Part shown: positions 6,202 through 6,992 of the stretch, one piece after another
Layout of the letters: each line of letters opens with the position of its first letter
Numbering within the stretch: position 1 is the first letter of the stretch
Notes under the pieces: generated by a model
Seen by the model: the letters and a program-made list of their open reading frames with translations, nothing else
Database searches by the model: none
Told to the model about the DNA's origin: nothing
Origin: an archaeon
Lineage (GTDB): Archaea > Undinarchaeota > Undinarchaeia > Undinarchaeales > JALTGF01
Direction of reading: 5' to 3'
DNA length: 6,992 bases
NCBI GenBank assembly: GCA_027077325.1
Contig: JALTGF010000115.1
Location: forward strand, 1,943 to 8,934
Position numbers and translations under genes: made by a program

Positions 6202-6992
6202 GCAGGTCCGCCTATGTAAACCCTTGCACCTTTCACGCCGGACTCTGATTCTGCTTCTTTTCCAATTGATATGTTGTGGCGCCTAGTATCTGGTTTTTTA
6301 TCAGCTGCTCTCATTTTTTCAATGGTTATGTACCTCTCTCCTTTATCAAGCTCTAATTTTATAACTCCGTCTGCCAGTCCTTCTGCCATTTCATTTATGT
6401 CTTCAAATTGTTTTGCTTCTTCTGCAATCATCAATACATATGTGTTTTCGTATGTTCTAAATGTTCCAAAAAGCAAATTTAATGCATTTCGTATTCCCCT
6501 CTCTTCCAATTTTAAATATCCCACTAGCGCGGGCATAGAGTCAATTACCACAATCTCCACATCATACTTTAACTCTTCAATGAAATTATCTATCCTGTCA
6601 AGAACAATTTCTATATAATCCTCACCGCTCATCGGGCTCCTTATCCTATCTTCGACATCTTCTGGGACTAAAAAATCAATTACTTCTTTAGGTATTCCTT
6701 GTTGTTTCATCTGAACTCTTTGGAATTTTCTAATCCTCTCAACACTCCCGCCGTGCTTTTTCTCTGATTCTAAAACACTGTTCATCACTTTAATTGCACG
6801 ATCATAAACATCCCAATCTTCCAAATTCAACATTTTCTTTATAAACTCCCTGTCAACTCCTTGTTTCATTAATTCGGATATCTGTCTTATCTTTATCTCA
6901 TTCTCTAATTTTTTGGATTCTTCTCCCGAAATCTTCTCGATATTTATCTCTTTTAGTATTGCTCTTCTGATTCTCTTCGCAGTTTTTTTAGC
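6198..6992 (-). CDS. RecA/KaiC-like ATPase, 5' end cut by window edge
   Basis: The frame is open on the minus strand from the right edge to the stop at 6198-6200, giving 264 residues of a partial protein. The Met at 6867-6869 (visible residue 42) is only an internal candidate. The C-terminal part has a KaiC/RadA-type core: VEIVVIDSMPAL near visible residues 145-156 is the Walker B strand (Asp151), followed by TYVLMIAEE and then LADGVIKLEL...ITIEKMRAAD near 206-231, the usual end of KaiC-type domains with its KMR motif. About 150 charged, helix-rich residues precede Walker B without a P-loop, so any Walker A lies beyond the window. The protein ends with a glycine-rich GARVYIGGPA. Such ATPases in archaea often have regulatory or motility-linked roles, but the substrate is unknown. 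It converges on the lipid operon and is probably not functionally linked to it. Confidence 0.78.
   Translation of the reverse strand, partial: AKKTAKRIRRAILKEINIEKISGEESKKLENEIKIRQISELMKQGVDREFIKKMLNLEDWDVYDRAIKVMNSVLESEKKHGGSVERIRKFQRVQMKQQGIPKEVIDFLVPEDVEDRIRSPMSGEDYIEIVLDRIDNFIEELKYDVEIVVIDSMPALVGYLKLEERGIRNALNLLFGTFRTYENTYVLMIAEEAKQFEDINEMAEGLADGVIKLELDKGERYITIEKMRAADKKPDTRRHNISIGKEAESESGVKGARVYIGGPA
6294..6319 (+). terminator. Possible T-rich terminator of the isoprenoid operon
   Basis: Two T6 runs (6294-6299 and 6314-6319) lie about 95-120 bases past the UbiA stop, inside the opposing gene. They could end the operon transcript, since the genes overlap tail to tail and leave no space for a terminator between them. 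No hairpin was seen; the evidence is composition only. Confidence 0.3.

Noticed and set aside
6271..6618. A plus-strand 115-codon frame opposite the RecA/KaiC-like gene
   Set aside because: Its translation is Ser/Phe/Ile-rich with no domain, while the minus strand has clear Walker B and KMR motifs.
6198..6869. The Met at 6869 as the start of the minus-strand ATPase
   Set aside because: The same frame stays open to the right edge with plausible charged protein sequence, and a start here would leave a RecA-like domain without room for a P-loop.
1..6992. tRNA, rRNA, CRISPR array, insertion sequence or long repeats
   Set aside because: Coding sequence fills almost the whole window, and I saw no cloverleaf, regularly spaced repeats, transposase motifs or terminal inverted repeats on reading.

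Overview
This window looks like a piece of an archaeal chromosome. It carries an isoprenoid and membrane-lipid gene cluster. The archaeal assignment rests on gene content (split aconitase X subunits beside mevalonate kinase, isopentenyl phosphate kinase, type 2 IPP isomerase and a UbiA enzyme of the ether-lipid type), on a TATA/BRE-like promoter placed for a leaderless transcript, on a Shine-Dalgarno site close to GGAGGTGAT, and on a RecA/KaiC-like neighbour. The sequence is moderately AT-rich and tightly packed. An uncultivated or reduced-genome lineage is possible, but I cannot fix the phylum.

Layout: 1-909 (+) is the 3' part of a mevalonate kinase-like GHMP kinase (MVK1). A 72-base gap follows (910-981) with a promoter. 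Six genes then run on the + strand with no gaps: aconitase X large subunit (982-2178), small subunit (2175-2561), a second mevalonate kinase-like gene (MVK2, 2558-3496), isopentenyl phosphate kinase (3480-4277), type 2 IPP isomerase (4274-5338) and a UbiA-family prenyltransferase (5335-6201). Four of the five junctions are ATGA stop/start overlaps. The UbiA gene meets, tail to tail with overlapping stops, a minus-strand RecA/KaiC-like ATPase gene that runs off the right edge (6198-6992).

How the genes work together: they fit the 'archaeal' mevalonate pathway shown in Aeropyrum pernix. Mevalonate is phosphorylated to mevalonate 5-phosphate (MVK), dehydrated to trans-anhydromevalonate 5-phosphate by the two-subunit aconitase X enzyme, decarboxylated to isopentenyl phosphate by a UbiD-type enzyme that is not in this window, phosphorylated to IPP by IPK and isomerised to DMAPP by IDI-2. 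The UbiA enzyme probably attaches the second geranylgeranyl chain in archaeal lipid synthesis.

The main anomaly is that there are two mevalonate kinase-like genes on either side of the aconitase X pair. The one inside the operon has Asn144 where the family's catalytic Asp is expected, while the upstream copy keeps the Asp. The pathway itself is known. The substituted, co-transcribed MVK2 and the paralogue arrangement are what most deserve a second look.
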